Part shown: piece after piece, positions 16,864 to 25,411 of the stretch | Layout: every line of letters begins with the position of its first letter | How positions within the stretch are numbered: the first letter of the stretch is position 1 | Assembly (NCBI GenBank): GCA_026986785.1 | Contig: JALSNW010000010.1 | Location: forward strand, 1 to 52,132 | Length of the DNA: 52,132 nucleotides | Direction of reading: 5' to 3' | Origin: Deltaproteobacteria bacterium | GTDB taxonomy: Bacteria > Desulfobacterota > Dissulfuribacteria > Dissulfuribacterales > QOAL01 | The notes under the pieces: model-generated | What the model saw: only the letters and a program-made list of their open reading frames with translations | Database searches by the model: none | Told to the model about the DNA's origin: nothing | Made by a program: the position numbers and the translations under genes

Positions 16864-18393
16864 TCACAACACCACAGAGGCCCCACCCCTTCTCGGGTCA
16901 CCTGCAGCATCCCCAATCAAGGTATCAACTACGTGGACACCGCCAAAATAGACATCTATCTCCTGCCAAACATTGGCTGGAAACCTCTTGGTGAATGACT
17001 CCAGGCTATCCTTTGGGAAACCTGGCTCTACCTGAAACAGCTCCCCATCCCAGTGTATTCTCGGCCTTTCCACCGCCTCCTTGAGGGATAGACCAAAGCA
17101 GATGCAGTTGATCACCACCTGAGTCAGAGCAGTCCTGATCCTCTTACTACCACCACTGCCCAATACGAATCTGGGCCTGCCACCTGTCTCGATGATGGAT
17201 GGGGACATCATAGAGCCCACCCTTATTCCAGGAGGTGAAGAATGAAAGCCACCAGGATGAAGATCATCTTCACCCATCATATTGTTGAGCATAATACCTG
17301 TTCCAGGGACGAAATATCCAGAGCCTTCACCATTGGAAGTGGTCATACTGGCCACATTGCCTTCTCGGTCACATACGCTTACATGGGTAGTGCCTCTGGA
17401 GAAACAAGGCCTGACACCCTGACATGCCTTATGGAACCATTGTTTCTCAGGCCAATCCAACCTGAACCCACTCTGTCTTCTATAGGCCTCCACCTCTTGC
17501 ATGGCTCTTGCAAGCATACATAGATGCCTTTCGTCTCCCCAGGAGCATGTCCCTACCAAGGCCAGTTCTTCCAAGAGCTCAAGGGTGATTGCTACATAAA
17601 AACCACCAAAAGAAGGTGGTGGGTTGGTGATCAATTCATGGTTACAAAAAACCACCCTGAGGGGCCTACGCTCCTTGACCCTATACGTGGCCAGATCCTC
17701 AGTGGTCAAAAGGCCACCTCCAGAGGCCATGTCCTGGACAATCTGCTTGGCGATAGAACCTGAATAGAAGTCTTCAATGATCCCTCCATCAGTGCGACCT
17801 ATCTCTTCCAGAAAGTCTGCCAGGTATGGATTTTTGAGGGTCTGGCCTTGGCAGACATATCTACCATCATCTTTCAAGAAGATATCTTTCCCCGTATCTG
17901 AAAAGAGCATTATGGGCCGCAGAAGTGAAAGGAAATAGGCCTGGTGTTTATTCAACCTCACACCTTGCCGTGCATAGGTTGCTGCTGGAGCTACGATCTT
18001 GGACAGGTGCAGGCGTCCAAGCAAGGAATGTACATGGAGAAAGCCCTTGAGATTACCTGGTACAGCCACGGAAGCAAGGCCGATATTGAAATCCTGACTG
18101 GAACCTGGAAATTTCACTGTCACGGGAAAAAAATGGGGCTCTTGATTCTTGTCCTCCAGGCCCTTGCCAGGCGTATCCACAAAAAAATCAAAAAGGACAT
18201 CTTCTCCTTCTTTCGGCCTAGCCAGCAGAAATCCGCCTCCACCAAGAGATGAAAGGGCCGGTTCTACTACTGCTGCGGCAAAACCTGCGGCAACAGCTGC
18301 ATCGAAGGCATTTCCCCCTGTTGAAAGTACCTGAGAGGCTGCCTCAGTGACCAATGGATGCCCAGAAGCAACACCTGCTCTATACTCAGCCAA
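16864..18393 (-). CDS. ggt: Gamma-glutamyltransferase-family Ntn hydrolase
   Basis: 509 residues of the GGT family, which transfers or hydrolyses gamma-glutamyl groups of glutathione-like compounds after autocleavage. The cleavage site and new N-terminal nucleophile are T335 in RGTTHVSVCDREGN. The oxyanion GSGGSKRIRTA segment and the N-terminal SLGGGGFLL substrate loop are present. No signal peptide is seen, unlike classical periplasmic GGTs, so a cytoplasmic enzyme is likely. The start is TTG 18393, supported by GAGGAG 7 nt upstream. The operon continues into cooC and folE2. Substrate unknown. Confidence 0.9.
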   Translation of the reverse strand: MAEYRAGVASGHPLVTEAASQVLSTGGNAFDAAVAAGFAAAVVEPALSSLGGGGFLLARPKEGEDVLFDFFVDTPGKGLEDKNQEPHFFPVTVKFPGSSQDFNIGLASVAVPGNLKGFLHVHSLLGRLHLSKIVAPAATYARQGVRLNKHQAYFLSLLRPIMLFSDTGKDIFLKDDGRYVCQGQTLKNPYLADFLEEIGRTDGGIIEDFYSGSIAKQIVQDMASGGGLLTTEDLATYRVKERRPLRVVFCNHELITNPPPSFGGFYVAITLELLEELALVGTCSWGDERHLCMLARAMQEVEAYRRQSGFRLDWPEKQWFHKACQGVRPCFSRGTTHVSVCDREGNVASMTTSNGEGSGYFVPGTGIMLNNMMGEDDLHPGGFHSSPPGIRVGSMMSPSIIETGGRPRFVLGSGGSKRIRTALTQVVINCICFGLSLKEAVERPRIHWDGELFQVEPGFPKDSLESFTKRFPANVWQEIDVYFGGVHVVDTLIGDAAGDPRRGGASVVL

Positions 18394-18513
18394 TATTTCA
18401 CTCCTCTACTTATCTGATATAAGGTCAAACAGACTATACCGGCTTACATCTTTTGGCAAGAAACCCCTCTGATCCAGGCATCAACTTACAAGGTGAAAAG
18501 TCCCTTTCCCATG

Positions 18514-18570
18514 ATGCCAAAAGGCATTAATATCAAATAGCGAGATGGTAACTATTTTAAAGTGCACTTT
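18514..18570. promoter_or_regulatory. Two palindromes in the ggt / zinc-ribbon divergent promoter region
   Basis: ATGCC-AAAA-GGCAT (18514-18527) and the 12-bp perfect palindrome AAAGTGCACTTT (18559-18570) both lie between the divergent starts at 18393 and 18586. The second ends 15 nt before the zinc-ribbon start codon, a usual place for a repressor site. The regulator is unknown, and chance occurrence is possible. Confidence 0.35.
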
Positions 18571-18585
18571 GAACAGGGATATGTC

Positions 18586-19287
18586 ATGAAATGTCCAGGA
18601 CAAGACAGCAGGTACTGGAAACCTGGCGCCATCTTCGAGGTCAAATGCCCGAACTGCGGAGAGCTAATAGAATTTTTCAAAGATGATACCAGGAGAAAAT
18701 GCCCGGGCTGCGGCCAGGAGGTGCCAAACCCAGAAATGGATTTTGGCTGTGCTGCATATTGCCCTTATGCAGAACAGTGCCTCGGAGGCCTTGGAACCAC
18801 CATTGGCGGAGAGGGCAAGATAAAAATCCTCAAGGGAAAGATGCTCAGGCAGATACACCAGTTGTATCAAGATCAGAGCAAGAAGGTAGCTAAGGCCACA
18901 AACTTTCTCGAACTGTGTGAAGAACTCGGCAAAAAGGAAGGGGCTGAACTTGGCCTCATACTCCTTGCAGGCCTTGCGACCTTGTTCTGCCAAATGGAGT
19001 CCGGGGCAAAGGATCTATCTCCAAAGGAATTGAAAAGGGTAGAAGAAAGACTCTTGGAGACAGGGGCTGATGAAACACAGGCCACAGATGCGATAAAACT
19101 TGTTGAAAAGGGCATGGCTGGACAGATAGAGGATGCAAAAGACATCAAAAATTTCAATGTAATAAGGGATGCCTCGGCCATAGCCGATTTCGAGGCCAAG
19201 GCAGGCAGGCAGTGGCAGAGCCTTTACGAAACCCTCTTGACTGACAGTGGAAGACAACTCGTAAAGAATAAGGCTGCGCTGGCTTAG
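18586..19287 (+). CDS. Cys-rich zinc-ribbon protein of unknown function
   Basis: 233 residues. The N-terminal 70 residues hold a zinc ribbon (CPNC at 21-24 and CPGC at 39-42) and three more cysteines (55, 59 and 65 in CAAYCPYAEQC) that could bind a second metal or Fe-S cluster. The rest is a soluble helical domain, EELGKKEGAELGLILLAGLATLF onward, without a catalytic motif I recognise. ATG 18586 is preferred over GTG 18562, which lies within a palindrome. The gene is convergent with hcp and near two siroheme genes, so a link to nitrogen-oxide or sulfur chemistry is possible but unproven. Confidence 0.8.
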   Translation: MKCPGQDSRYWKPGAIFEVKCPNCGELIEFFKDDTRRKCPGCGQEVPNPEMDFGCAAYCPYAEQCLGGLGTTIGGEGKIKILKGKMLRQIHQLYQDQSKKVAKATNFLELCEELGKKEGAELGLILLAGLATLFCQMESGAKDLSPKELKRVEERLLETGADETQATDAIKLVEKGMAGQIEDAKDIKNFNVIRDASAIADFEAKAGRQWQSLYETLLTDSGRQLVKNKAALA

Positions 19288-19373
19288 GTTGAGAAATCTC
19301 TCTTTTACAGGCGTTTGCAGTGCATGATCTTGGATTATCTTCATTACAGTCTTTCGTTGGACAGACAAGACAA

Positions 19374-19408
19374 AGGGCTGACCCCTCATCTGGGTGCCAG
19401 CCCTCTTT
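19374..19408. terminator. Hairpin between convergent zinc-ribbon gene and hcp
   Basis: AGGGCTG (19374-19380) pairs with CAGCCCT (19398-19404), flanked by AAA/TTT pairs with one bulge. It lies between the convergent gene ends at 19287 and 19469. Weak T-rich tails on both sides suggest a bidirectional terminator. Confidence 0.5.
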
Positions 19409-19468
19409 CAGATAATATTGATTGTAACTCCGGTTGTTTTTTTACCACGAGAGCGTGACAAATATATC

Positions 19469-21097
19469 TCAACCGAGTATTGCCTTCAGGTCCTCGTCCG
19501 GTGTCTTGATAGGCATGATGTTGTAGTTTTGAACAAGCACATCTAGCACATTGGGGGTTATGAATGCCGGCAGGCTTGGCCCCAATCTTATGTCCTTTAT
19601 CCCAAGGGCGAACAGGGTCAGAAGTATTGCGACCGCCTTCTGTTCATACCAGGAAAGGATCATGGAAAGGGGAAGCTCGTTTACACTACAATTGAAGGCA
19701 TCTGCCAAGGCTGAGGCTATCATTATGGCAGAATAGGCATCATTACACTGGCCTATATCAATAAGCCGTGGAATGCCTTCGATGTCCCCGAGTTTTTTGT
19801 CAAAGAAGCGAAATTTGCCACAAGCAAGGGTGAGTACGATACAATCTTCAGGTACCTTCTCCACAAACTCCGTGTAATAGTTCCTTCCTGGCTTTGCCCC
19901 ATCACAACCTGCCACCAAAAAGAAGTGCCTTATCTTTCCTGTCTTGACTGCCTCAATGATCTTTTCCGCTACCGAGAGGACAGCATTTCTGCCAAAGCCC
20001 ACCATGACCGTGCCCTTGTCCGTGTCCTCTTTGAAACCGTCTGACTCCAAGGCCTTTTCTATGGCCGGGGTAAAATCCTTGTCTTTTATATGGGTGACCC
20101 CTGGCCAGCCCACTAGCCCCGTGGTAAAGATCCTGTCGAAATAGGATTCCCTTGGCTTCTGGATACAGTTTGTGGTCATGACGATGGAGCCTGGAAACTC
20201 TGCAAACTCCTTGATCTGATTCTGCCACGCTGTACCATAATGACCATAGAAATGGGGATATTTCTTGAGCTCGGGATATCCGTGGCATGGAAGCATCTCA
20301 CCGTGGGTATATACGTTTATCCCCTTGCCTTCTGTCTGCTTGAGAATCAATTCCAGGTCCCTGAGATCGTGGCCTGACACCAGTATGGCCTTTCCTTTTT
20401 TTGCTCCAAGAGGCACTTCTGTAGGGACAGGGTGGCCATAACGACCAGTATTTGCTGCATCCAGGAGCTCCATGGCCTTTAGATTCGCCTTGCCACACTC
20501 GAGTACCAACTCTATCCATTCACCAAGGGCCATGTCCTTGTTTAGACTCGAGGCCAATGCCTTGTGGATGAAACCATAGAGCTCATCATCCTCCTGGCCA
20601 AGTATCTGTGCATGGTCTGCGTAGGCAGCCACTCCCTTGAGGCCATAGATCAAGGTCTCTCTGAGGGAACGCCTGTCTTCATCCAATTCTCCGTTTGACA
20701 ATACCCCATGCATTTCACCCTGCCTTATCATCTCTTCCCTGTTGGAGCCCAGATCGAAGGTAGCGGGTCCGTCTGGATACTCCTCTGTACCACCAGCAGC
20801 CTTTACTTTATCCTTTAGCTGATCTCTCAATTCCACACAGCGCCTTAGAAGCTCCACGAATCTATCTGGATCAAAATCCACGTTTGTCAAGGTTGAAAAT
20901 ATTGCCTCACAGGTAAAAACATTTACATCTCTATCATTTACGTCTACTTTCCTGCCTTCTACAGCTACCTGTGAAAGCCCTTTTAGGGTATAGATCAAAA
21001 GATCCTGCAATGCCGCAACATCCGGTTTTTTTCCACATACACCAATCTTGGTGCAGCCGGTTCCCTTTGCCGTCTGTTCACACTGAAAACAAAACAT
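19469..21097 (-). CDS. hcp: Hydroxylamine reductase (hybrid cluster protein)
   Basis: 542 residues. The N-terminal motif CFQC-x11-C-x5-C (CFQCEQTAKGTGC…) ligates the [4Fe-4S] cluster of the class I Hcp found in strict anaerobes. Ligands of the hybrid 4Fe-2S-2O cluster are visible in VSGHDLRDLE, TNCIQKP, VAGCDGAKPGRNYY and LACGKFRF. Hcp reduces NO (and hydroxylamine in vitro) and mediates protein S-nitrosylation in other bacteria. GAGGTG upstream of ATG 21097 supports the start. Only 15 nt separate it from the siroheme gene upstream, so the two are co-transcribed from the promoter near 21950. Confidence 0.97.
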   Translation of the reverse strand: MFCFQCEQTAKGTGCTKIGVCGKKPDVAALQDLLIYTLKGLSQVAVEGRKVDVNDRDVNVFTCEAIFSTLTNVDFDPDRFVELLRRCVELRDQLKDKVKAAGGTEEYPDGPATFDLGSNREEMIRQGEMHGVLSNGELDEDRRSLRETLIYGLKGVAAYADHAQILGQEDDELYGFIHKALASSLNKDMALGEWIELVLECGKANLKAMELLDAANTGRYGHPVPTEVPLGAKKGKAILVSGHDLRDLELILKQTEGKGINVYTHGEMLPCHGYPELKKYPHFYGHYGTAWQNQIKEFAEFPGSIVMTTNCIQKPRESYFDRIFTTGLVGWPGVTHIKDKDFTPAIEKALESDGFKEDTDKGTVMVGFGRNAVLSVAEKIIEAVKTGKIRHFFLVAGCDGAKPGRNYYTEFVEKVPEDCIVLTLACGKFRFFDKKLGDIEGIPRLIDIGQCNDAYSAIMIASALADAFNCSVNELPLSMILSWYEQKAVAILLTLFALGIKDIRLGPSLPAFITPNVLDVLVQNYNIMPIKTPDEDLKAILG

Positions 21098-21112
21098 AAT
21101 TTCACCTCTTCT

Positions 21113-21934
21113 TTATGTAATATCCCTTGAAGGGATGCCAATGAATTGATAGAGCGACTCCAGCCCTTTTCGCTTGACCAAGGAACCGAGTCGTTCACCA
21201 TTTTGGGAATTGCCCATGTAAAAACCAACGATCTTTTCCACAATGGCCAAGACTTCATCTTCTGAAAATATCCCTGGTAGCTCATGGGCAAGCTGGGGAT
21301 GCCGACCAAGCTTGCCCCCTACCAAGACCCTGAACCCTTCTCTTTCCTTGATGAGGACCGAAGACGGACAAACCGTTATGCACTTGCCACAACAAAGACA
21401 TCTTTCGCAATCGATCAGGGGGCCTGCATCTTCGACGAGCATGATTGCCCCCTCTTCGCATTCATCAATACAGGCGTTGCACCTATTGCACTCTTTGTCT
21501 GCAGCCCATGCAGGCCTGAGAGCCCCTATGATGCCAATGTCCACTATCTGCGGACGAGAACAGCTATTGGGACAAAAGGATACGGACACCCGAAATTCGT
21601 GATGCATCTTCAATGGGCCCGATACATTTTTCTGCAAAAAATCTCTCAGACCCTGTCGACCCAAAAACTCATCCAGTCTCTGCACGATTTCAGTAGGGCC
21701 AAAGACCCGATTGGAACAATCCTTGGCCCCAAAACAGGTCTCAAGTCGATACCCCTTGACATCTGGCTGTTGATCTTTCATGAATCTTTGCCTGCATTGC
21801 TCCAGATGGTCCGGCACCACGAGGTGCGATCCCTGCTGACGAGCAAACGCCTCCACCTTTTTTCTCACCATGTTCCTGATGAAAAAAGGCACGCGTTCCA
21901 TCTCATTCAAGGCATCGTCACTCCATCTCATCAT
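21113..21934 (-). CDS. Siroheme-[4Fe-4S] reductase-like protein with PCP_red and ferredoxin domains
   Basis: 273 residues in three parts. Residues 3-45 (WSDDALNEMERVPFFIR…) match the small PCP_red domain seen in dark-operative protochlorophyllide reductases and sulfite-reductase relatives. The middle carries the siroheme/[4Fe-4S] ligand pattern C-x5-C (CFGAKDC) and C-x3-C (CPNSC). The C-terminal third has two [4Fe-4S] ferredoxin motifs (CNRCNACIDEC and CERCLCCGKCITVC). It is far shorter than dissimilatory sulfite reductase subunits, and resembles anaerobic sulfite reductase C/nitrite reductase half-domains. It lies upstream of hcp in one operon, divergent from a second siroheme protein. Likely a sulfite, nitrite or nitrogen-oxide reductase; substrate unproven. 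Confidence 0.85.
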   Translation of the reverse strand: MMRWSDDALNEMERVPFFIRNMVRKKVEAFARQQGSHLVVPDHLEQCRQRFMKDQQPDVKGYRLETCFGAKDCSNRVFGPTEIVQRLDEFLGRQGLRDFLQKNVSGPLKMHHEFRVSVSFCPNSCSRPQIVDIGIIGALRPAWAADKECNRCNACIDECEEGAIMLVEDAGPLIDCERCLCCGKCITVCPSSVLIKEREGFRVLVGGKLGRHPQLAHELPGIFSEDEVLAIVEKIVGFYMGNSQNGERLGSLVKRKGLESLYQFIGIPSRDIT

Positions 21935-21982
21935 CCAGCTCCTTTATGGCATTAAAGATTAACAGGATAAAAAATATTAACA

Positions 21983-21996
21983 TTGACTTATGTCAA
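21983..21996. promoter_or_regulatory. Crp/Fnr-type palindromic operator (HcpR-like)
   Basis: TTGAC-TTAT-GTCAA is a perfect inverted repeat with the half-site length and 4-nt spacer of Crp/Fnr-family sites. It lies in the divergent promoter region, 48 nt from the start of the siroheme-hcp operon and 52 nt from the start of the plus-strand siroheme gene. HcpR, a Crp/Fnr-family regulator of hcp in sulfate reducers, is the obvious candidate. No regulator gene is in the window. Confidence 0.6.
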
Positions 21997-22048
21997 TGGC
22001 AGTGGAATTCTTATTGAAAAAGATCCAAATAGCGAGGACACACAAAAA

Positions 22049-22711
22049 ATGAGTGGACAAAAAACTATACCAGGGCTTGTACAAAAGGCAGACGGCTCTT
22101 TTGGGTTCACCGTTGAATGCCCAAATGGTCTCATCAACGAACAGATCCTCCTGGCTGCCCATGAGGTGTGTAAGAGATTCAACTGCCGCCTTCATATTAC
22201 AACGGCACAAAAGCTGATGTTTCTCGACCTGGATAAAGAAACTGGCCCCAAGGCCCTGAAGATCCTTGAGGATGCAGGTGCCAGCGTGCGAAAGGCGAGG
22301 GATCTCTCCCAGCCGAGGGTCTGTGTTGGTAAACCATATTGCAAATTTGGTGTCCAGGACTCCTTTATCCTTGGCCAGAGACTATACGATGAACTTGCAA
22401 GGATGCCTACCCCTCCCAAGTTGAAATATGCTGTCTCCGGATGTCTTGCCTGTTGTGCATGGTCGAACCTCATGGACCTTGGCTTTGCCGGTGTCAAAAG
22501 TGGCTACCGGGTCATAATCGGGGGCCATGGTGGATTCAGGCCGGTAGCAGGCATAGAGATAGGTAAGGTCACAAGCCATGATCAAGCAGTAGAAGTGCTC
22601 AAGAAAATGTCAGAGCTTTTTGCCAGTGAGATCGGCAAAAAGGGCCGCGTTGACAAAGTCATAAAAAAGATAGGCATAGAAGAGATAAAGTCCCAGATAG
22701 GCCTTGATTGA
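22049..22711 (+). CDS. Small siroheme-[4Fe-4S] sulfite/nitrite reductase-type protein
   Basis: 220 residues, close to the size of low-molecular-weight assimilatory-type sulfite reductases. The N-terminal half has the ferredoxin-like reductase repeat. Cluster and siroheme ligands are visible as C-x5-C (CVGKPYC) and C-x3-C (CLACC), with Arg and Lys residues nearby for siroheme and substrate. ATG 22049 is preferred; the earlier TTG at 21983 falls inside a palindromic operator and has no ribosome site. It is divergent from the other siroheme gene and hcp and probably shares regulation. It could reduce sulfite to sulfide or act on nitrite. Confidence 0.85.
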   Translation: MSGQKTIPGLVQKADGSFGFTVECPNGLINEQILLAAHEVCKRFNCRLHITTAQKLMFLDLDKETGPKALKILEDAGASVRKARDLSQPRVCVGKPYCKFGVQDSFILGQRLYDELARMPTPPKLKYAVSGCLACCAWSNLMDLGFAGVKSGYRVIIGGHGGFRPVAGIEIGKVTSHDQAVEVLKKMSELFASEIGKKGRVDKVIKKIGIEEIKSQIGLD

Positions 22712-22716
22712 AACAC

Positions 22717-23577
22717 TCAACCTGAACGAAGTATCATGAGGGCCATGCGCTTCACCTTCATGGAGCTGTCATCCAAAAATGGCAGGACATCTTCTGGATC
22801 GAGGCAATCGAGCTCGGCCAGTCGCTCCAAGGCCATGGCCCTGATCTCTGCACTATCGTCTGAGAGAAGCTGCCTGTAAAGCCCCTCGTTCTCTGGCCTG
22901 ATATCGAGTTGGCCAAGGAGCATCAGTATATCCAGACGCAGCACTCTGTCACCGGACTCCAGTTCGGCCTTATAGATGGAAGCCACCTCGTCCTCTTTAT
23001 CCTTGAAACGCCACAAGTTGAACAATATGGCCCTTTTTTGATCTAGAGAACAGCTCTTTATCCTGTCTGACAAAAGCCCCATGAGCCTACTGTCTTTCAG
23101 GTTGCACAGGGCACTTACTGCCAGCTCCTGGATCTCCATATCAGGCTCATAAATGCACTCTATCAAGGGTAAGACTGCAGTAAGATTACCTTCCCATCCA
23201 ATGGCCATGATAGCCCTGGCCTTCAGATCAGGCCCTCCGGTGGCTATGTCTGCAATGAGTTTTCTGTTAAGGGACTGGGGATCGTCCAAAAAAGGCCCTA
23301 TGACTGCAAGATGGATCGCTGCCTGGTCCCTGAACTCCTCAGGCTCTGTATCGTCTTTCATGATCTCGTACAGTGGCCAGAATATCTCTTCCTTTGCCAC
23401 GCTTCCAAGGAGCATTATGAGCTCCTTCCTCAGTTCCAGATCCCCTGCCTTAAGGGCCCGCAGAAGCAAGGAGACTGCCTTTTCTCTCTCCTTCAAGATA
23501 CGCCCTGGATTCTCTATATATTGTCTCGCCTGCTCGAGCAGGCGCTGATTGGAATCAAAAGGTATGACAGGACGCAT
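22717..23577 (-). CDS. HEAT-repeat protein linked to Hsp70-like gene
   Basis: 286 residues made of about seven to eight alpha-alpha repeats of the HEAT/PBS-lyase type (for example DLKARAIMAIGWEGN, MEIQELAVSALCNLKD, SAEIRAMALERLAELD, SMKVKRMALMILRS). There is no signal peptide or catalytic motif, so a scaffold or adaptor is likely. The ATG 23577 overlaps the Hsp70 TGA (TGATG), implying tight coupling, and suggests that it docks the Hsp70-like protein's clients or partners. That role is an inference from context. Confidence 0.85.
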   Translation of the reverse strand: MRPVIPFDSNQRLLEQARQYIENPGRILKEREKAVSLLLRALKAGDLELRKELIMLLGSVAKEEIFWPLYEIMKDDTEPEEFRDQAAIHLAVIGPFLDDPQSLNRKLIADIATGGPDLKARAIMAIGWEGNLTAVLPLIECIYEPDMEIQELAVSALCNLKDSRLMGLLSDRIKSCSLDQKRAILFNLWRFKDKEDEVASIYKAELESGDRVLRLDILMLLGQLDIRPENEGLYRQLLSDDSAEIRAMALERLAELDCLDPEDVLPFLDDSSMKVKRMALMILRSG

Positions 23578-25385
23578 CAACTTCTTACATCAAACTCCAG
23601 ATCGAACTTCAGATTTCTATCCTTTGATACAAGACTTATGGCCAGTGTACCTATCTCTGTAACCTTTGCCTGCAGTGTTACCGGGATAACGGTGCCCGGT
23701 TCTATGTCAGGGGCCTCCAAGACGGTCCTCAGGGTACTGACAGGCTCTATGGTCTCCTCCCATTGTTCTATGATGTCTCCTGGTTTGTCCTCTGGTCTCT
23801 CATTGGAGCCAAGAAACATGAACTCAACCTCTTGACCAACCACGAGGCCGAATTCCTTTTCTGGGATGTCCACTGTACTCCCCTCTTCAAGCCCCTTGGG
23901 CACTACACACAGGGCCTTTATCTGAGGCGGCATACCAGGGACTGCCAGGACTGCGGATTCAAGCCCTATATAATAGGACTTTGGTACTCCTCCTCGTATC
24001 TTGATACCCTCGCCCAATTGCACAAGACCGAAATGGGCAGCACCTCTGGACACGGCAAGATCGAGATCCGTACCCAGGAGCTCCACGGGTTTCTCTGCCC
24101 TGCCCTCTGCCCAGCTGGAGATCACAGCCATCACCCTCTCCATGAGTACCCTGGCCTTGAATACCCCGCCGTTGAAGAGTACGGCTGTAGGTATTACAGG
24201 CCCTTCCTCCTGGAGTGCAGCAGTAGCTGCCTCTGAGCCCAAAAACTTGGCCAGGTGTTTTGTGATTGCCGTATCTGCAGCATAGGGCAGTCCAAGCTCC
24301 TGGAGACCAGCCTTCTGCCTCTCCATTGGCATGTCAGAGATGGCACATTCTGGGAAAAATCCCTGAAGGATTATCTCCACGACCTGATCTCTAGTCAATT
24401 CGGTCCTGATGGTACCACCTACGAGGCCAGTTCCTCTGCCAGGTATGATCACAGGAACGGAATCGAGCTCTGGATCTTCCAGTAGTTTTTCCTTTGCGAG
24501 CCTGACATTATTCCATAGGGCCTGGAACTGGTGCTGGTCCAATTTCTGCCCCTTTGCCTTGAGCTGCTCGGACAGATGCCACGTAAGGGTGAGGTCCATG
24601 TTGTCACCGCCAAGAAGCAGATGCTCCCCTACGGCAAGCCTTTCGAGATATAGCTGGTTGTCCTTGCTGGATACCTGAATGAGGCTGAAGTCGCTGGTAC
24701 CACCTCCTATATCGACCACAAGGATGACATCTCCAGGTGTTACCTGTTTCTTCCATTCGTCTGCCTGGAGATGAAGCCAGGAATAAAAGGCTGCCTGAGG
24801 CTCTTCGAGAAGGACCACTTCGCCAAGGCCGGCCGAGGCAGCGGCCTTGACAGTAAGGTCTCTTGCCACAGCATCGAAAGAGGCAGGGATGGTAATATAG
24901 ACATCCTGGTCTTCAAGCATCTCACCTGTCTTCTTGCCAATACCATAGTTCCAAGCTGCCTTGAAATGCCTGAGGTATGTTGCAGTTGCCACAACCGGCG
25001 ACATCTTTTTGCAATCTTTTGCAGCATCGAGAGGCAGGATAGATGCCAGCCTATCCACCCCTTTGTGGCACAACCAGCTCTTGGCAGAGGAGACCAGCCG
25101 GCCAGGGACCTCGGCCCCCCGTATCCTGGCCCACCTGCCAACAACCCGCTCTCCAAAAGGGTCCCAGGGCATCTCCAGACCTCCACCTTCCCTTTCCTGT
25201 TGTGTTGGAAGATATATGAAAGATGGAAGCAAAGCGTGTTCTTTTACCTCACCAGGTGCCTCTATCTGGGGACATGGAAATATCTCTATCTTGTCAGACT
25301 CTGCTTGGGTATCTATATAGGAGAGTACACTGTTTGTTGTGCCAAGATCTATTCCTACGACAAAACGCGATTTTGGATCATTCAT
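23577..25385 (-). CDS. Hsp70-family (DnaK-like) chaperone, divergent
   Basis: 602 residues. The actin-fold ATPase is clear: phosphate-1 loop VGIDLGTTNSVLSY (9-22), phosphate-2 VVDIGGGTSDFSL, and adenosine-motif NGGVFKARVLME. The substrate domain is shorter and divergent from DnaK, without the canonical C-terminal EEVD-like or helical lid features that I can recognise. It belongs to the uncharacterised DnaK relatives found next to DUF2760 proteins. The gene starts 26 nt after the DUF2760 gene and overlaps the HEAT-repeat gene. No dnaJ or grpE is nearby, so it is not the housekeeping chaperone. Confidence 0.92.
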   Translation of the reverse strand: MNDPKSRFVVGIDLGTTNSVLSYIDTQAESDKIEIFPCPQIEAPGEVKEHALLPSFIYLPTQQEREGGGLEMPWDPFGERVVGRWARIRGAEVPGRLVSSAKSWLCHKGVDRLASILPLDAAKDCKKMSPVVATATYLRHFKAAWNYGIGKKTGEMLEDQDVYITIPASFDAVARDLTVKAAASAGLGEVVLLEEPQAAFYSWLHLQADEWKKQVTPGDVILVVDIGGGTSDFSLIQVSSKDNQLYLERLAVGEHLLLGGDNMDLTLTWHLSEQLKAKGQKLDQHQFQALWNNVRLAKEKLLEDPELDSVPVIIPGRGTGLVGGTIRTELTRDQVVEIILQGFFPECAISDMPMERQKAGLQELGLPYAADTAITKHLAKFLGSEAATAALQEEGPVIPTAVLFNGGVFKARVLMERVMAVISSWAEGRAEKPVELLGTDLDLAVSRGAAHFGLVQLGEGIKIRGGVPKSYYIGLESAVLAVPGMPPQIKALCVVPKGLEEGSTVDIPEKEFGLVVGQEVEFMFLGSNERPEDKPGDIIEQWEETIEPVSTLRTVLEAPDIEPGTVIPVTLQAKVTEIGTLAISLVSKDRNLKFDLEFDVRS

Positions 25386-25411
25386 ATCTTAAATCAAAAA
25401 ATTATAGTTTA

